The notes: a model not told the origin generated them from the letters alone. 64,000 nt of DNA from Acidobacteriota bacterium (GCA_019239425.1 JAFAZX010000064.1:1-64000), one strand, 5' to 3'; numbered from the stretch's first letter, positions 31,361 through 40,914 are shown. Numbers and translations: made by a program.

Positions 31361-34201
31361 CTACTGGCCGAACCGCCTGCGGTATTCGAGCGAGGTGATG
31401 AAAGCCTTGACCATCTCGGCCTGCACGAAGTCGCCGTGGAACTGGTTCAGCTTGTCGAGCCAGAACTGGTGGCCGGCGTAGTCCGTGTCCGGCGGGTCGT
31501 TCGGGTCTCTCCGCAGGTAGCCGAAATACTGCATCAGCACGAAGGCTGTGTTCGACTGTCGGCGGCGGAACTCCGCGTTCTCGGCCACGGCGCGCAAGAC
31601 CTCCGCGCGGGCCTGGAGGGTGTTGCCCGCGGCCGCGAGCTGTGCGGCGAGCCCGCCGCGTTCGGCCTGCGTCAGCGCGCCGCTGGCCGAGGGGTTCAGC
31701 GGGTCGCGCGTGTTCGCGTTCAGCGCCTCGACGAACTGCGCCGGCGTCAGCGAAGCGGGGTAGGCGGCGGCGAAGGCCGGGCGCGCGACGAACTCCTGCG
31801 CGAAAGCCTGCTTGTTCGAAAGGAGTAGCTGCTCCCAGCCCGGGACGCCGACGACCAGGTTGCGCCCAACCTCCCGCGTGTCGGGCAGGAAGGAGCGGAG
31901 CCGCAGCGACGCGCCCGTGTTGAAGGCGGCCTGGTTGAGCAGGTAGACGTAGAAGCCCGTGTCCTGAAATTCAATCGAGAGGAAGAAGGCCGCGCTCACG
32001 TGGACGCGCTTGACCTCTCTACATTGAACGTCGGCGCCGCACTTCTCGATGTCGCCCGTCCAGAAGGCGAGGCCGTCGGCGTCCGGCTCGCGGTTGAGGA
32101 AGTCACGGTAATGCTGACGGACGAAAAAGGCCGTGTCGTCGGCGGGGTTGGGACTCGCGGGCACGGTGGCGTCGTTGGTGATCGTGACGTTCGCAGTCGT
32201 GGGACTCGTCAAAGACGCGCCCGAGGGGCTGCCGAGGCTGACCGTGAACGTCTCGTTGCCCTCGGCCAGCGCGTCGGCGGTGATGAAGACCGAGAAGGTC
32301 TTGCTCGCCTCGCCCGGGGCGAAGCGCAGCGTGCCGAGGGCCGCGGTGTAGTCGCCGCGGTCGGTCGCTGTCCCGTTGCTCGTCGAGTAGTTGACCGAGG
32401 CCGCGCCCGAGAGGTCGCCCGTGCGCGTCACGGTGAGGTTCACGGCCCCGTCCTTCTCGGAGACGCTGAGGAACTGCGTCGCGAACTTGAAGACGGGCGA
32501 GGCGGCGACGTTGACCATCACGCTCAGGTTGCGCGGCGCGGGAGACCCCTGGACGACGTTGGAGCGGGCCATGACGAGGTCTGGGCGGCCGTCGCCGTTG
32601 AACTCGCCGACGGCGACGGTGCGCAGGCCGTAGCCCGTGAACCCCGTGTAGCCCGCGGTGAAGGTGCCGTCGCCGTTGCCGAGATAGACGCCCAGCCCGT
32701 CCTGTGAGATGAGCGCGGGCGAGATGACGAAGTCGAGTTTGCCGTCGCCGTTGAAGTCCCCGAAGGCGAGGGGGTCGATGAAGCCCCCGCCGCTGCCGAG
32801 GCGTTCGCCGAAGCTCGAAGCCTTGCGGAAGGTGAGGTCGCCGTTGCCGAGGTAGGCGTGCATGTTGGAGGAGCTGAAGGCCCCGTCCACGACGAGGAGG
32901 TCGAGCTTGTTGTCGCCGTCGAGGTTCGCGGGCGCGGCGTAGCGCGGCCCGACGGGGCGGCCGAGGTTGAAGCTGACGGCCGCGCCGAACGTGCCGTCGC
33001 CGTTGCCCGGCAGGACGCTCACGCCCGCGGTCTCGTACGCGAGCACGAGGTCGGCCTTGCCGTCGCCGTTGAAGTCGCCCGCGCGCACCGAACGCGGCGC
33101 GGCGCCGAGCATGCTGAAGCCCTGCGCGGTGAAAGTCCCGTCGCCCCTGTTGAGCAGAACCCTGAACCCCGGCCCCTGCGTCAGAAGGTCTGGGTTGAGC
33201 GTGCCGATGATGACGAGGTCTGCACGGCCGTCCCCGTTGAAGTCGGCGGAGGCCATCGAGACGGGGCCGCCGTTCACCTCGTAGGAGGTCGGCGCTTTGA
33301 AAGTGCCGTCGCCTTTGCCTGGCAGCACGCTCAAGGTCAGGTCGCGGCCGTTAGCCGTTACGAGGTCTATACGGCCGTCCCCGTTCAGGTCGCGCGCCAG
33401 CACGGCCTGCGGCCCGAAGCCGCACGTGTAGTCCGTGGAGGAGTAGAAGAGGAAGGTGCCCGTGGGGTCGCCGAGCAGCACGGTCACGCGGCCGTCGGTG
33501 GCCGTGCCGACCTTCTCGCCGGAGACGGCGACGTCCATCTGGCCGTCGCCGTTGAAGTCGCCGGTCGCGAAGGAGGTGGAGGAGCCGCCGGCGCCCCACG
33601 TGCGCCTGTTCTGGAACGTGCCGTCGCCGTTACCGAACAGGACGTTGACCACATCCGTGGTCAGCGCGACGAGGTCGGCCTTGCCGTCGTGGTTGTAGTC
33701 CGCGACGCGTATATCAATGATCGAGCTGCCCGCGAGGATGTACTCCGCCGCCATCGGCTGGAACGTGCCGTCGCCTTTGCCGAGCAGGACGCCCGCCGTG
33801 CCGGACGAGAAGTTCTCCGCCGCGAGGTCTACACGGCCGTCCCCGTTAAAGTCCGCGGCGTCGAACAAGACTGTGTTGAGGATGGCCGGGTTCGGGACTC
33901 TCGGCTGGAACGAGCCGTCGCCCTTGCCGAAGTAGACTCCGACCGCGCCGCCCGTGACGCCCACGCCGGACGCCGCCACGTCCGGTAGGCCGTCGCCGTT
34001 GAAATCTCCGACGACCGGGCTGCCGCTCGAATCGGTCAGCCGCAGGACGGGCGCGAACGCCTGCGCGAAGACGTCGGCGGTCGCGAGAGAGAGCAGGGCC
34101 AGGACGGAGAGGCTGAAGGTTACGAACCGTGGAATTACTTTGCCCCGTCGCGGATGGATGACGGCGAGAGGGGCGTGCGAGGGAAAAGGACTTAAAGGCA
34201 T
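31361..34201 (-). CDS. Large exported FG-GAP/VCBS repeat protein with Calx-beta and DUF4214 domains
   Basis: The 946-residue protein has a signal sequence (RFVTFSLSVLALLSLATADVFA, cut near FAQ). About a dozen FG-GAP repeats follow, each with a calcium-binding DFNGDGxxD motif, forming one or two integrin-type propellers to residue ~575. A Calx-beta domain (~585-690; GTATDRGDYTAALGTLRFAPGE) comes next. The C-terminal DUF4214 region (~700-946) has FFVRQHYRDFLNREPDADGLAFW and EYRRRFGQ. Such proteins are common in Blastocatellia and are thought to be cell-surface or matrix proteins binding calcium or glycans. DUF4214 is often linked to S-layer or glycan proteins. It is transcribed alone, divergent from the glycosyltransferase block. 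Confidence 0.93.
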   Translation of the reverse strand: MPLSPFPSHAPLAVIHPRRGKVIPRFVTFSLSVLALLSLATADVFAQAFAPVLRLTDSSGSPVVGDFNGDGLPDVAASGVGVTGGAVGVYFGKGDGSFQPRVPNPAILNTVLFDAADFNGDGRVDLAAENFSSGTAGVLLGKGDGTFQPMAAEYILAGSSIIDIRVADYNHDGKADLVALTTDVVNVLFGNGDGTFQNRRTWGAGGSSTSFATGDFNGDGQMDVAVSGEKVGTATDGRVTVLLGDPTGTFLFYSSTDYTCGFGPQAVLARDLNGDGRIDLVTANGRDLTLSVLPGKGDGTFKAPTSYEVNGGPVSMASADFNGDGRADLVIIGTLNPDLLTQGPGFRVLLNRGDGTFTAQGFSMLGAAPRSVRAGDFNGDGKADLVLAYETAGVSVLPGNGDGTFGAAVSFNLGRPVGPRYAAPANLDGDNKLDLLVVDGAFSSSNMHAYLGNGDLTFRKASSFGERLGSGGGFIDPLAFGDFNGDGKLDFVISPALISQDGLGVYLGNGDGTFTAGYTGFTGYGLRTVAVGEFNGDGRPDLVMARSNVVQGSPAPRNLSVMVNVAASPVFKFATQFLSVSEKDGAVNLTVTRTGDLSGAASVNYSTSNGTATDRGDYTAALGTLRFAPGEASKTFSVFITADALAEGNETFTVSLGSPSGASLTSPTTANVTITNDATVPASPNPADDTAFFVRQHYRDFLNREPDADGLAFWTGDIEKCGADVQCREVKRVHVSAAFFLSIEFQDTGFYVYLLNQAAFNTGASLRLRSFLPDTREVGRNLVVGVPGWEQLLLSNKQAFAQEFVARPAFAAAYPASLTPAQFVEALNANTRDPLNPSASGALTQAERGGLAAQLAAAGNTLQARAEVLRAVAENAEFRRRQSNTAFVLMQYFGYLRRDPNDPPDTDYAGHQFWLDKLNQFHGDFVQAEMVKAFITSLEYRRRFGQ

Positions 34202-34523
34202 CTATTTGGCTCCGGGCAAGAGTAGTTGACGGCTGGCTGAGAGGCGTCACCGGCGCGCAGGGGAGGAGACTCTGGCTAACAGGCCGTGAGCGCCTCTGAC
34301 TGAAACAGTCGGGGATTATACTTGCGAGCAGTTAGGAGTGGAAGTTGGCTCAAGCGAAAAAGGAACGAAGGCGAACATCCGTTCACGGAAGACTTTTCAT
34401 TCACGTCGGGTTGAAGAGACCCGCGTACCGGACTTGCGGTAAAAGGCCGCGGGGTTAAGAATAAGGCTGCTCGGCAATCAACTTCATCCGAAACGTCAGG
34501 GCGTCCGTCAACCGCGCCGCCGA
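34202..34523. other. Intergenic region between divergent FG-GAP and glycosyltransferase genes
   Basis: These 322 bp should contain promoters for both directions. I see no ORF, strong hairpin or clear promoter pair. Confidence 0.5.
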
Positions 34524-35477
34524 ATGGCTAAAGTCAGTCTCATCATTCCCACCTTCAACCGCCCGCATCTCCTGCCGCGCGCCGTCGAGAGCGCACACGG
34601 GGCCGGCGAAGGTGTCGAGGTCATCGTGGTGGACGACGGCTCGGTGGACGAGACGGCGCGGGTGTGCAGGACTTTGCCAGGCATCAGGTACGTGCGGCTC
34701 GACCGGAATCAGGGCGTGGCCGGCGCGCGCAACGTCGGGCTGCTTGAGAGCACGGGCGACTACGTCGCCTTCCTCGACGACGACGACCTGCGGCTGCCCG
34801 ACTCGCTCGCACGTCAAGTCGCCTTGTTGGAGTCCGCGCCCGAGGCGGGCCTCGTGGCGAGTGCGGTGTTGCTGGCCGACGAAAACTGCGTCCCGAACGG
34901 CGAGGTCGCGGCCCCGCGCGCAAAGAGCGGCGACGTGTTCTGGCAGGTCTTGGAGTTGAACCTGTTCCTTCTGCCCGACTCGGTTCTGGTGCGCAAGTCC
35001 TGCTTCTTCGAGGTCGGGCTTTTCAACCGGCGGCTCGCGGGCATCGACGACTGGGACATGTGGGCGCGCATCGCGGAGCTGCGCCCGTTCGTGATCGACG
35101 AACGGCCCGTGAGTATCTACCGTTCGCCGAGTCCCACCTCGGGGCAGGGGTCTTCGCACCTCGCGCGGCACCTGCACGCCGCGTTCAAACATCAGGCGCG
35201 TCTCCTGAAACTCCCGCGCGCCCAGGCGGCCCCGGAACAGAGACGGAGGGCGGTGCGCGCCGGGTTGAGGAGGCGCGTCTCGGACACTTTGAGCTGGCGC
35301 GCCGCCGAGCAGCTCCCGCGGGGCCACGTTCACTTCGCCACGTCGAACTTCCTGACGGCCCTGCGCATCAGCCCGCTGTGGGCGGCGCGGCCGACGCACC
35401 TCCGGGTGTTTTGGAAAAACTCCGCGGCGCAACTGAGGCGATGGCGCGGCCGCCCCGAAGCTCCTGACGCGGGCTGA
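34524..35477 (+). CDS. GT2-family glycosyltransferase
   Basis: The 317-residue protein has a GT-A fold start (SLIIPTFNRPHLLPRAVESA), nucleotide-binding VIVVDDGSVDET and a DXD-type motif in AFLDDDDLRLPDSL. An acceptor-side DDWDMWARIAEL follows, where the conserved Asp-Asp-Trp of GT2 lies. The last ~110 residues are basic and probably contact the membrane; no transmembrane segment is obvious. GT2 enzymes add sugars from nucleotide-sugar donors to growing glycans in the cytoplasm. The next gene is a clear paralog 14 bp downstream, so the pair are successive transferases or specificity variants of one cluster. Confidence 0.93.
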   Translation: MAKVSLIIPTFNRPHLLPRAVESAHGAGEGVEVIVVDDGSVDETARVCRTLPGIRYVRLDRNQGVAGARNVGLLESTGDYVAFLDDDDLRLPDSLARQVALLESAPEAGLVASAVLLADENCVPNGEVAAPRAKSGDVFWQVLELNLFLLPDSVLVRKSCFFEVGLFNRRLAGIDDWDMWARIAELRPFVIDERPVSIYRSPSPTSGQGSSHLARHLHAAFKHQARLLKLPRAQAAPEQRRRAVRAGLRRRVSDTLSWRAAEQLPRGHVHFATSNFLTALRISPLWAARPTHLRVFWKNSAAQLRRWRGRPEAPDAG

Positions 35478-35491
35478 AGCTCCGAAGTGGA

Positions 35492-36451
35492 ATGGCCCGG
35501 GTCAGCGTCATCATCGCCACGCGGAACCGCTGCGCGCTCCTCCCGCGCGCGGTCGAAAGCGCGCGGCACGCGGGCGCTGAAGTCGAGATCGTCGTCGTGG
35601 ATGACGCCTCCGACGACGGGACTCGGGAAGTCTGCGAGGCTTGGCTGGACGTGCGTTACATCCGCGCGCGCCGCCGCCTCGGCCCCGGCGGGGCGCGCAA
35701 CGTCGGCATCGTCGCCGGCACGTCCGAGTACGTCAGCTTCCTCGACGACGACGACGTGCGGCTCCCGGGTTCACTCGACGCGCAGGTCGGCTTACTCGAA
35801 GCGCGGCCCGACTCGGGGATGGTCTACGGCAGGGTCTTGTACGGAGACGAGGAGTGCCGCCCCGGGGATGGCTTCTACCCCGAGCGATGCCCGCAGGGAG
35901 ACATCTTCCGCGAGCTGTTGAGCTGGAATTTCATCCCGTGCCCGAGCGTCGTCTTCCGCCGCTCGTGCCTGAGGCGCGTGGGCCTGCTCGACGAAGAGGC
36001 CTTCGGCCTCGAAGACTGGGACTTGTGGGTGCGCATCGCGGAGCTGTACCCGGTGCTCGCGGTCGAAGAGGCCGTGGCGGTCTGGCGGCGTCCGTCGCCG
36101 GAGTCGGGTCAGTTCACCTCGCGCCCCGAAAGGATGCACCGCGTCGCGCGCCGCCTGCACGCGGAGAAGTGGCTGCGCCTGCCGCGTCCGGCCGCGCTCG
36201 GCGGAGGGGAAAGGCGCCGGCTCAACGCAGCTTTCGCCGAACGCGCCGCCGGGCAGCTCGTCGCCGAGATCGCGGAAAGGTTTAAAGCAGGTCGCCCGCG
36301 CGACTCCGTGCGAGTCGCGCGGGCGCTCTTTGGCATGTATCCTGTAAGGGCAAGCAGAAAGGTCGCGGCGGTGGCCGTACGTTGGTGGTTGAAGACCGCG
36401 CGGCAGGTGTCTCGAACGAACGAGCCCGGTGGAGGGAAGGCTGTGCCGTAA
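35492..36451 (+). CDS. GT2-family glycosyltransferase, paralog of previous gene
   Basis: The 319-residue protein shares the whole architecture of its upstream neighbour: SVIIATRNRCALLPRAVESARHAG, IVVVDDASDDGT, SFLDDDDVRLPGSLDAQVGLLEARPDSG and LEDWDLWVRIAELYP. Similarity runs through the C-terminal basic region (SPESGQFTSRPERMHRVARRLHAEKW), so this is a tandem duplication followed by divergence. Substrate is unknown. It is followed by a GT4 gene 21 bp downstream. The three together imply at least three sugar-transfer steps for one glycan. Confidence 0.93.
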   Translation: MARVSVIIATRNRCALLPRAVESARHAGAEVEIVVVDDASDDGTREVCEAWLDVRYIRARRRLGPGGARNVGIVAGTSEYVSFLDDDDVRLPGSLDAQVGLLEARPDSGMVYGRVLYGDEECRPGDGFYPERCPQGDIFRELLSWNFIPCPSVVFRRSCLRRVGLLDEEAFGLEDWDLWVRIAELYPVLAVEEAVAVWRRPSPESGQFTSRPERMHRVARRLHAEKWLRLPRPAALGGGERRRLNAAFAERAAGQLVAEIAERFKAGRPRDSVRVARALFGMYPVRASRKVAAVAVRWWLKTARQVSRTNEPGGGKAVP

Positions 36452-36472
36452 GTCGAGGCCGGCCGTGCGTTG

Positions 36473-37759
36473 ATGAAGATTCTCTTTTGTAAGAACAGCT
36501 TTGCGGGGCCGATCAGCGGGGCCGACGAGATCGTGGTCAGTTACGCCCTGGAGTTGAAGGCCGCCGGCCATTCGCCGTCGGTGCTGCTGGTGCACCCGCC
36601 GGTGAAGGACGACCCGATGGTCACGCGCCTGCGCGCCGCGGGCGTCCCGCTGTCGGCGCTCGCCTCGACGACCTTCAGCGCCTCACTCGCCGCGGGGCGT
36701 AAGCTCGCCATCCGCGCGATGCGCCTCTTCAAGCCGGGCAGCCTGCTCATCCGCTCCAACTCGCGCAAGCTCGTCTTCAATTTGTTGGAGCGTTACCACG
36801 ACGCGTGCTGCGAATACCTGAAGCGCCACCGGCCCGACGTGGTGCACGTCATGACGCCCGACCCGGGCGCGGTGATGCTCATCCGCGCCGCGCACGCCGT
36901 CGGCGTCCCGGTCGTCTACCAGGAGGCGGGGACGCCCTTCCACCCGCCCGGCTTCGAAGAGGTCTACGAGCGCTTCGTCGCCGTGCTGCCGCTCTGCACG
37001 GAGGTGGCCGTCCTCTCGCCGAGCCTCGCGCGGGAGATGACGCGCGCGGTGCCGCACGTCACGAAGCCCTACGTGCTCCCGCTCATCTGCTCGAACCTGG
37101 CGCCGCCGGGCGCGGCGCCTCCTTCGAAGTCTTCGAACGGCAACGGGTCAGTCCGCTTCGGCTTCGCCGCCCGGCTCGAACACTTGAAGGGGCCGCTCCA
37201 GTTCGTCGAGGGGTTTCGGATAACGCACCGCGCGCACCCTTCGGTCGAGATGAAGGTGGCCGGTGAAGGGTCGCAGCGCGACGACATCGTCCGCGCCATC
37301 CGGCGGCTCGGTCTCGAAGGGAAGTCGCGCCTCGTCGGGACGTACACGACCCCCGCGGGGCGCAGCCGCTTCATGCAGGAGACGGACGTCTTCGTCCTGC
37401 CCTCCCTGACGGAAGGCACGCCGAACGCCATCATCGAGGCGATGGCGCACGCGAGGCCCGTCATCGCCGCCGAGGTCGGCGGCATCCCCGACCTCGTCAC
37501 GGAGGACGTGGGGATTCTCTTTCCGCCCGGCGACACCGACGCGCTCGGCGCGGCCATGACGCGGCTGGCGACCGACCCGGAGCTGCGCCTGAAGATGGGA
37601 CAGGCCGCGCGCAAAAGGTACGAGCAGCTCTTCACGCCGCACGCCGTCCTGCCGCTGCTCGTCAACTTCTATCACCACGTGATCAGCGGCCACAACGGCG
37701 GCCACAACGGGAACTCAGCCCTGCCGGAAGTCACACACCCCTGGGCGGAGGGAGATTAA
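36473..37759 (+). CDS. GT4-family glycosyltransferase
   Basis: About 428 residues from ATG 36473; a TTG three bases earlier is in frame. The N-terminal Rossmann domain opens with ILFCKNSFAGPISGADEIVVSYALEL. The C-terminal donor domain has RFGFAARLEHLKGP, MKVAGEGSQRDDI, DVFVLPSLTEGTPNAIIEAMAHARPVIA and VGGIPDLV, with the EX7E motif of GT4 retaining enzymes (EGTPNAIIE). These are cytoplasmic GT-B transferases of exopolysaccharide or lipooligosaccharide clusters. The C-terminus ends in a His/Gly/Asn-rich tail of ~20 residues. Its stop codon is the first part of the long inverted repeat that separates it from the convergent methyltransferase gene. Confidence 0.94.
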   Translation: MKILFCKNSFAGPISGADEIVVSYALELKAAGHSPSVLLVHPPVKDDPMVTRLRAAGVPLSALASTTFSASLAAGRKLAIRAMRLFKPGSLLIRSNSRKLVFNLLERYHDACCEYLKRHRPDVVHVMTPDPGAVMLIRAAHAVGVPVVYQEAGTPFHPPGFEEVYERFVAVLPLCTEVAVLSPSLAREMTRAVPHVTKPYVLPLICSNLAPPGAAPPSKSSNGNGSVRFGFAARLEHLKGPLQFVEGFRITHRAHPSVEMKVAGEGSQRDDIVRAIRRLGLEGKSRLVGTYTTPAGRSRFMQETDVFVLPSLTEGTPNAIIEAMAHARPVIAAEVGGIPDLVTEDVGILFPPGDTDALGAAMTRLATDPELRLKMGQAARKRYEQLFTPHAVLPLLVNFYHHVISGHNGGHNGNSALPEVTHPWAEGD

Positions 37760-37844
37760 CCACAGAGACACAGAGACACAGCTAAGACACAGCTAATAGC
37801 ATCAAGCTGTGTTCTAAGCTGTGTCTCTGTGTCTCTGTGGTTAA
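37756..37844. terminator. Long inverted repeat between convergent genes (bidirectional terminator candidate)
   Basis: TTAACCACAGAGACACAGAG at 37756 pairs with its complement ending at 37844; the stem is interrupted by short bulges around a central loop near 37795-37805. It begins on the GT4 stop codon and ends 6 bp before the methyltransferase stop, so it could stop transcription from both sides. The repeated CACAGAGACACAG text is low-GC compared with its surroundings, and similar strings occur in many genomes as dispersed repeats. Confidence 0.7.
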
Positions 37845-37849
37845 ATCCT

Positions 37850-38752
37850 TTAGCCGCGAATCTTCTCGCCCGCGAGCCTGAGCGCGCCGCCCCAACCGCG
37901 CTCGGCGCAGAGATGCAGGAAGTTGCTCGCGCGTATGAGCAAGGGGTGCTCGCGCCGCAAACGCTCGCTGTACGCAGCGGCCGCGGCCGCGCCTAACTCC
38001 TGCGCGTGCTTGTAGGACTGAAGCTCGTGAGCAGTTTCCCTCAGCTCGCGCACAGTCTCCAGGTTGCGGCCGAGCTGTCGAAAGTAGCCGCGTATCCGCT
38101 CAAGCTCCTCGGGCGGCGAATCGAAGAGTGCGCGCAGGGCTTCGGGATATTCGTCGCCGACCGCGACCAGCCCGAGTCCGCAGCCGAAAGAGACCTCGTA
38201 GTGGCGGCCGCTATAGCCGGCCTTGACCTCATCCCATAACTTCCAGACGCCGAAGTCTTGCTCGCGGACGTGCGTGTCGTGGAAGAGGACGACGCCGCGG
38301 CGGCTCATCTTCGGCAGCCACGTCTCGAAGTCTTTACGGACGGCCTCATAGGTGTGAAAGCCGTCGATGTGCAGAAGGTCAACCGAGCCGTCCGCGAAGC
38401 GGCCGGACGCCGAATCGAAGTCGCTCTGGACGAGGCGCGAGAAGTCGCAGTAGAGAGGGTCGTGATGGCGGCGCAGTTCTTCGAGCAACTCGTCGCCGAA
38501 GAAGCCGTTCTGCGGGTCGCCCCGCCACGTGTCCACCCCGTAACACTCCGTCCCCGTCCCCAACTCCGCGACCGCCTGACAGAAGGCGCAGTAGGAGACG
38601 CCGTGGTAGACGCCCAGCTCGACGAAGACGCGCGGCCGCAGCGCGTCCACGAGGTACATCGCGAACGGCACGTGTTCGATCCACGTCGAAGGGGCGAGCC
38701 GCACAGGGTGTTGCAGGCAGGCCGGGTGGTTGAGCGGGTTGAATTCCGGCAT
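37850..38752 (-). CDS. SAM-dependent methyltransferase (Methyltransf_24-like)
   Basis: The 300-residue protein has motif I VFVELGVYHGVSYCAFC, followed by CYGVDTWRGD (acidic end of strand 2), DLLHIDGFHTYEAVRKDFETWLP (the HIDG.H.Y signature of this subfamily) and GVVLFHDTHVRE. These enzymes methylate sugars or other small groups and occur widely in polysaccharide clusters. Residues ~205-300 are helical and charged, probably a coiled-coil tail. It is the last of three genes read leftward (pyruvyl transferase, 2OG oxygenase, methyltransferase), convergent with the glycosyltransferases. Glycan methylation is likely, by context. Confidence 0.9.
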   Translation of the reverse strand: MPEFNPLNHPACLQHPVRLAPSTWIEHVPFAMYLVDALRPRVFVELGVYHGVSYCAFCQAVAELGTGTECYGVDTWRGDPQNGFFGDELLEELRRHHDPLYCDFSRLVQSDFDSASGRFADGSVDLLHIDGFHTYEAVRKDFETWLPKMSRRGVVLFHDTHVREQDFGVWKLWDEVKAGYSGRHYEVSFGCGLGLVAVGDEYPEALRALFDSPPEELERIRGYFRQLGRNLETVRELRETAHELQSYKHAQELGAAAAAAYSERLRREHPLLIRASNFLHLCAERGWGGALRLAGEKIRG

Positions 38753-38833
38753 GGGTTCCGAGACCGTCCGAAAGTTCTTCGGCTGACTCTTATACGCTGC
38801 GCGATTGTAGCGCCGGGGTTGCCCCTCTCAAAC

Positions 38834-39577
38834 TTAGACGGACGAGCGGAGACGCCGCAGGCCGCGCCGCATCAGCCGCCCGAGCGCCGACGGCTCGCCG
38901 CGGTAGTCGTGGAGCGGCGTGTGGTCGCCGGGGGGCCACATCGTGCTGACGGAGCCGGGGCTGTAGAAGGTGACCGTCATGCTGCGCCGCGAGGTGCGAC
39001 TGTCGCCGCGCACGCGCGAGACGGCGTGCCAGGAGTTCTTTGAGCGCACCAGCACGCACGAGTTGCCGACGAGCGGCGGGATGACCTTCTCGACCTCTTT
39101 CATGTCCCCCGCGCGCAGGATGTTCAGACAGCCCCCGTCGGCCACGTCCCACGCGTCGTTGAAGTAGAGGACGTGTGTGACGAGCTTCTCCTCCAGGTCG
39201 ACGTGCGGCCCGAGCCAGGCGCTCTGCCCGTAGTGGAAGACGTTCACCTCCATCCACAGCTCCGCGAGGTTCAACCCCGTGAGCCGCGACATCGCCTCGC
39301 GGTAAGCGTCCGAGAGCAGGTCTGCGGCCAGTTGTCGCCAGCCCGGGCTCAGAGCCTCGGCGCGCGAGGCGGCCGTCCCGTTCATAGGAATCAGGGCGCG
39401 GGCCTCGTACTCGTAACCCTTCTCGCCGTCGTAGCCCTTGACCGTCTTGAAGCCGTCGCGCGGGAAGGTGGCGGCCAGCTCTTCGCCGTCCCGCGGCGAG
39501 AAGAGGTTTTCGATGAAGGCCCAGCGGTACGGCCGTGTCTCAAGCGCGTCCGGAGTTATGCGTGTCAGGTCAATCAC
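38834..39577 (-). CDS. 2-oxoglutarate/Fe(II) oxygenase (prolyl-hydroxylase type)
   Basis: The 247-residue protein has the jelly-roll iron triad: His125 and Asp127 (LGPHVDLEEK), His184 (NSWHAVSRV), then the arginine cluster 194-198 that should bind 2-oxoglutarate before RSMTVTFYSPG. The core arrangement fits 2OG-FeII_Oxy_3 enzymes that hydroxylate peptides, sugars or small molecules. The N-terminus (RPYRWAFIENLFSPRDGEELAATFP) is typical of relatives beside glycosyltransferases. Its start is six bases before the pyruvyl transferase stop, so the genes are tightly coupled. The substrate is not predictable; modification of the local glycan is an inference. Confidence 0.9.
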   Translation of the reverse strand: MIDLTRITPDALETRPYRWAFIENLFSPRDGEELAATFPRDGFKTVKGYDGEKGYEYEARALIPMNGTAASRAEALSPGWRQLAADLLSDAYREAMSRLTGLNLAELWMEVNVFHYGQSAWLGPHVDLEEKLVTHVLYFNDAWDVADGGCLNILRAGDMKEVEKVIPPLVGNSCVLVRSKNSWHAVSRVRGDSRTSRRSMTVTFYSPGSVSTMWPPGDHTPLHDYRGEPSALGRLMRRGLRRLRSSV

Positions 39578-39582
39578 GGTGT

Positions 39583-40914
39583 TCAGTTCGGCACGACTGC
39601 CAGCAGCTCATCAACCGCCCGGTAGACTTTCTCCTTGGCGGCGCGCGCACGCCCGGCGAAAAAGTCCGGCCCCAGCTCAAAGGCGAAATCTATCCTGTCG
39701 TTCAGCTCCGACCACGAGCGCAGCTTGAGCGCGTCGGGTAAGTCCGCGCCGCTCAGGAAGCCTTCCGCCTTGTCCACGGCCAGCGGCCCGTACAGGTGCG
39801 GGAGGCCGTAGGAGAGCGCCGTGATGTTACCGTGCATGCTGGTTCCGACGAAAATGCTGCCGGCGGCGATGACGGCCAACATGTCGTAGACCGAGCCGAC
39901 TCCGACGAGCTTGAAAGCGCCCTCCGCCTTCTTCGCCACTTCCGACAGGAAGAGTTGGTCGCCGTGGCAGTAGCCGAGCGGGAGCAGCGCGACTTCGGCC
40001 CCGGTTCTCTCACGGTAGAGCGCCAACTGCCCGACCACCTCCTCCGGCGAGAACCCCGTGTGCGGCTTACACTGGAAGCAGAGCACGGGGCGGGTGACGT
40101 CGACACCGCAACGCGAGAGGATGTCTCGCCCTCTTCGTGCTTCCGTCTCGCGCGGGAAGAAGTCTTCGAGCGTCACGATCAGGTCGGGCGCGACCCGAAT
40201 CGGAGCATGCACGCCGGCACGTAGCAGCTTGGCTCGCGACTGTTCGTCGCGCAGGTAGATGAAGTCGGCCTTGTCGAAGGTGTCGGCGACACGTTCTCGT
40301 TCGGCCGTCGAGAATTCGTGCGGGACGCCGCACGAGAGGTAGCAGACGGGAGGCGCGCCGGGTAAGTCTTCGCGGTCGATCAGGAAAGGCCCCGGCCCCG
40401 GTTGGCTCATCCACCTGTCGTTGAAACGCGCCGCATAAAAATTACTCGCGCGCGGGGGCGGGAGCCGTCTGCGGACGAGGTACTGCAAGAGACCCGTCGT
40501 GCCGAGCGTGCGCAGGAGTTCGCCGGGGCGGCCGTCCTGCGCCACACGGTAATGTTCCGCGACCAGCTCCTTGTCGGTTCGAAGGATGTCGCCGCCGCCC
40601 ACCAGGACGGCGCGGGGCTGCGGCCGGTTGGCGTCGAACAGTTCGCGCAGGGCGCGTGTTTTGAAACCGGCGGCCAGAGGTGCGTCGCCGTCGAGGTTGG
40701 AGTAGGGAAGGAGGCGCACGCGCGCGCCGCGCCTCTCAAGGATGCGTCGGAGGACGACGGGGTAGAGCAGGTCGCCGTAGTTCTCTACGTCGAATGTCCC
40801 CACCTGTCCGAGCGTGAACGCGGGTGAGGGGATGTGCGGCGCCTTTTCGTCGTCTGACTCCACCTGCCGGCATGATAGCATCAGCCCGGCGGCGGAGGTT
40901 AAAGAGCCCTCCAT
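39583..40914 (-). CDS. Polysaccharide pyruvyl transferase family protein
   Basis: The 443-residue protein contains the family's hallmarks: TFDVENYGDLLYPVVLRRIL near the start, AVLVGGGDILRT, YLSCGVPHEF and, late, FVGTSMHGNITALSYGLPHLYGP. The G-S/T-x-x-H-G loop is the diagnostic part. Members transfer pyruvyl groups from PEP onto sugar residues as ketals, giving acidic polysaccharides; many distant members have unproven activities. The first ~30 residues may not be translated, because an in-frame ATG further in is possible. It heads the leftward operon and is divergent from the HprK-like gene. The function fits a surface-glycan locus. Confidence 0.9.
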   Translation of the reverse strand: MEGSLTSAAGLMLSCRQVESDDEKAPHIPSPAFTLGQVGTFDVENYGDLLYPVVLRRILERRGARVRLLPYSNLDGDAPLAAGFKTRALRELFDANRPQPRAVLVGGGDILRTDKELVAEHYRVAQDGRPGELLRTLGTTGLLQYLVRRRLPPPRASNFYAARFNDRWMSQPGPGPFLIDREDLPGAPPVCYLSCGVPHEFSTAERERVADTFDKADFIYLRDEQSRAKLLRAGVHAPIRVAPDLIVTLEDFFPRETEARRGRDILSRCGVDVTRPVLCFQCKPHTGFSPEEVVGQLALYRERTGAEVALLPLGYCHGDQLFLSEVAKKAEGAFKLVGVGSVYDMLAVIAAGSIFVGTSMHGNITALSYGLPHLYGPLAVDKAEGFLSGADLPDALKLRSWSELNDRIDFAFELGPDFFAGRARAAKEKVYRAVDELLAVVPN

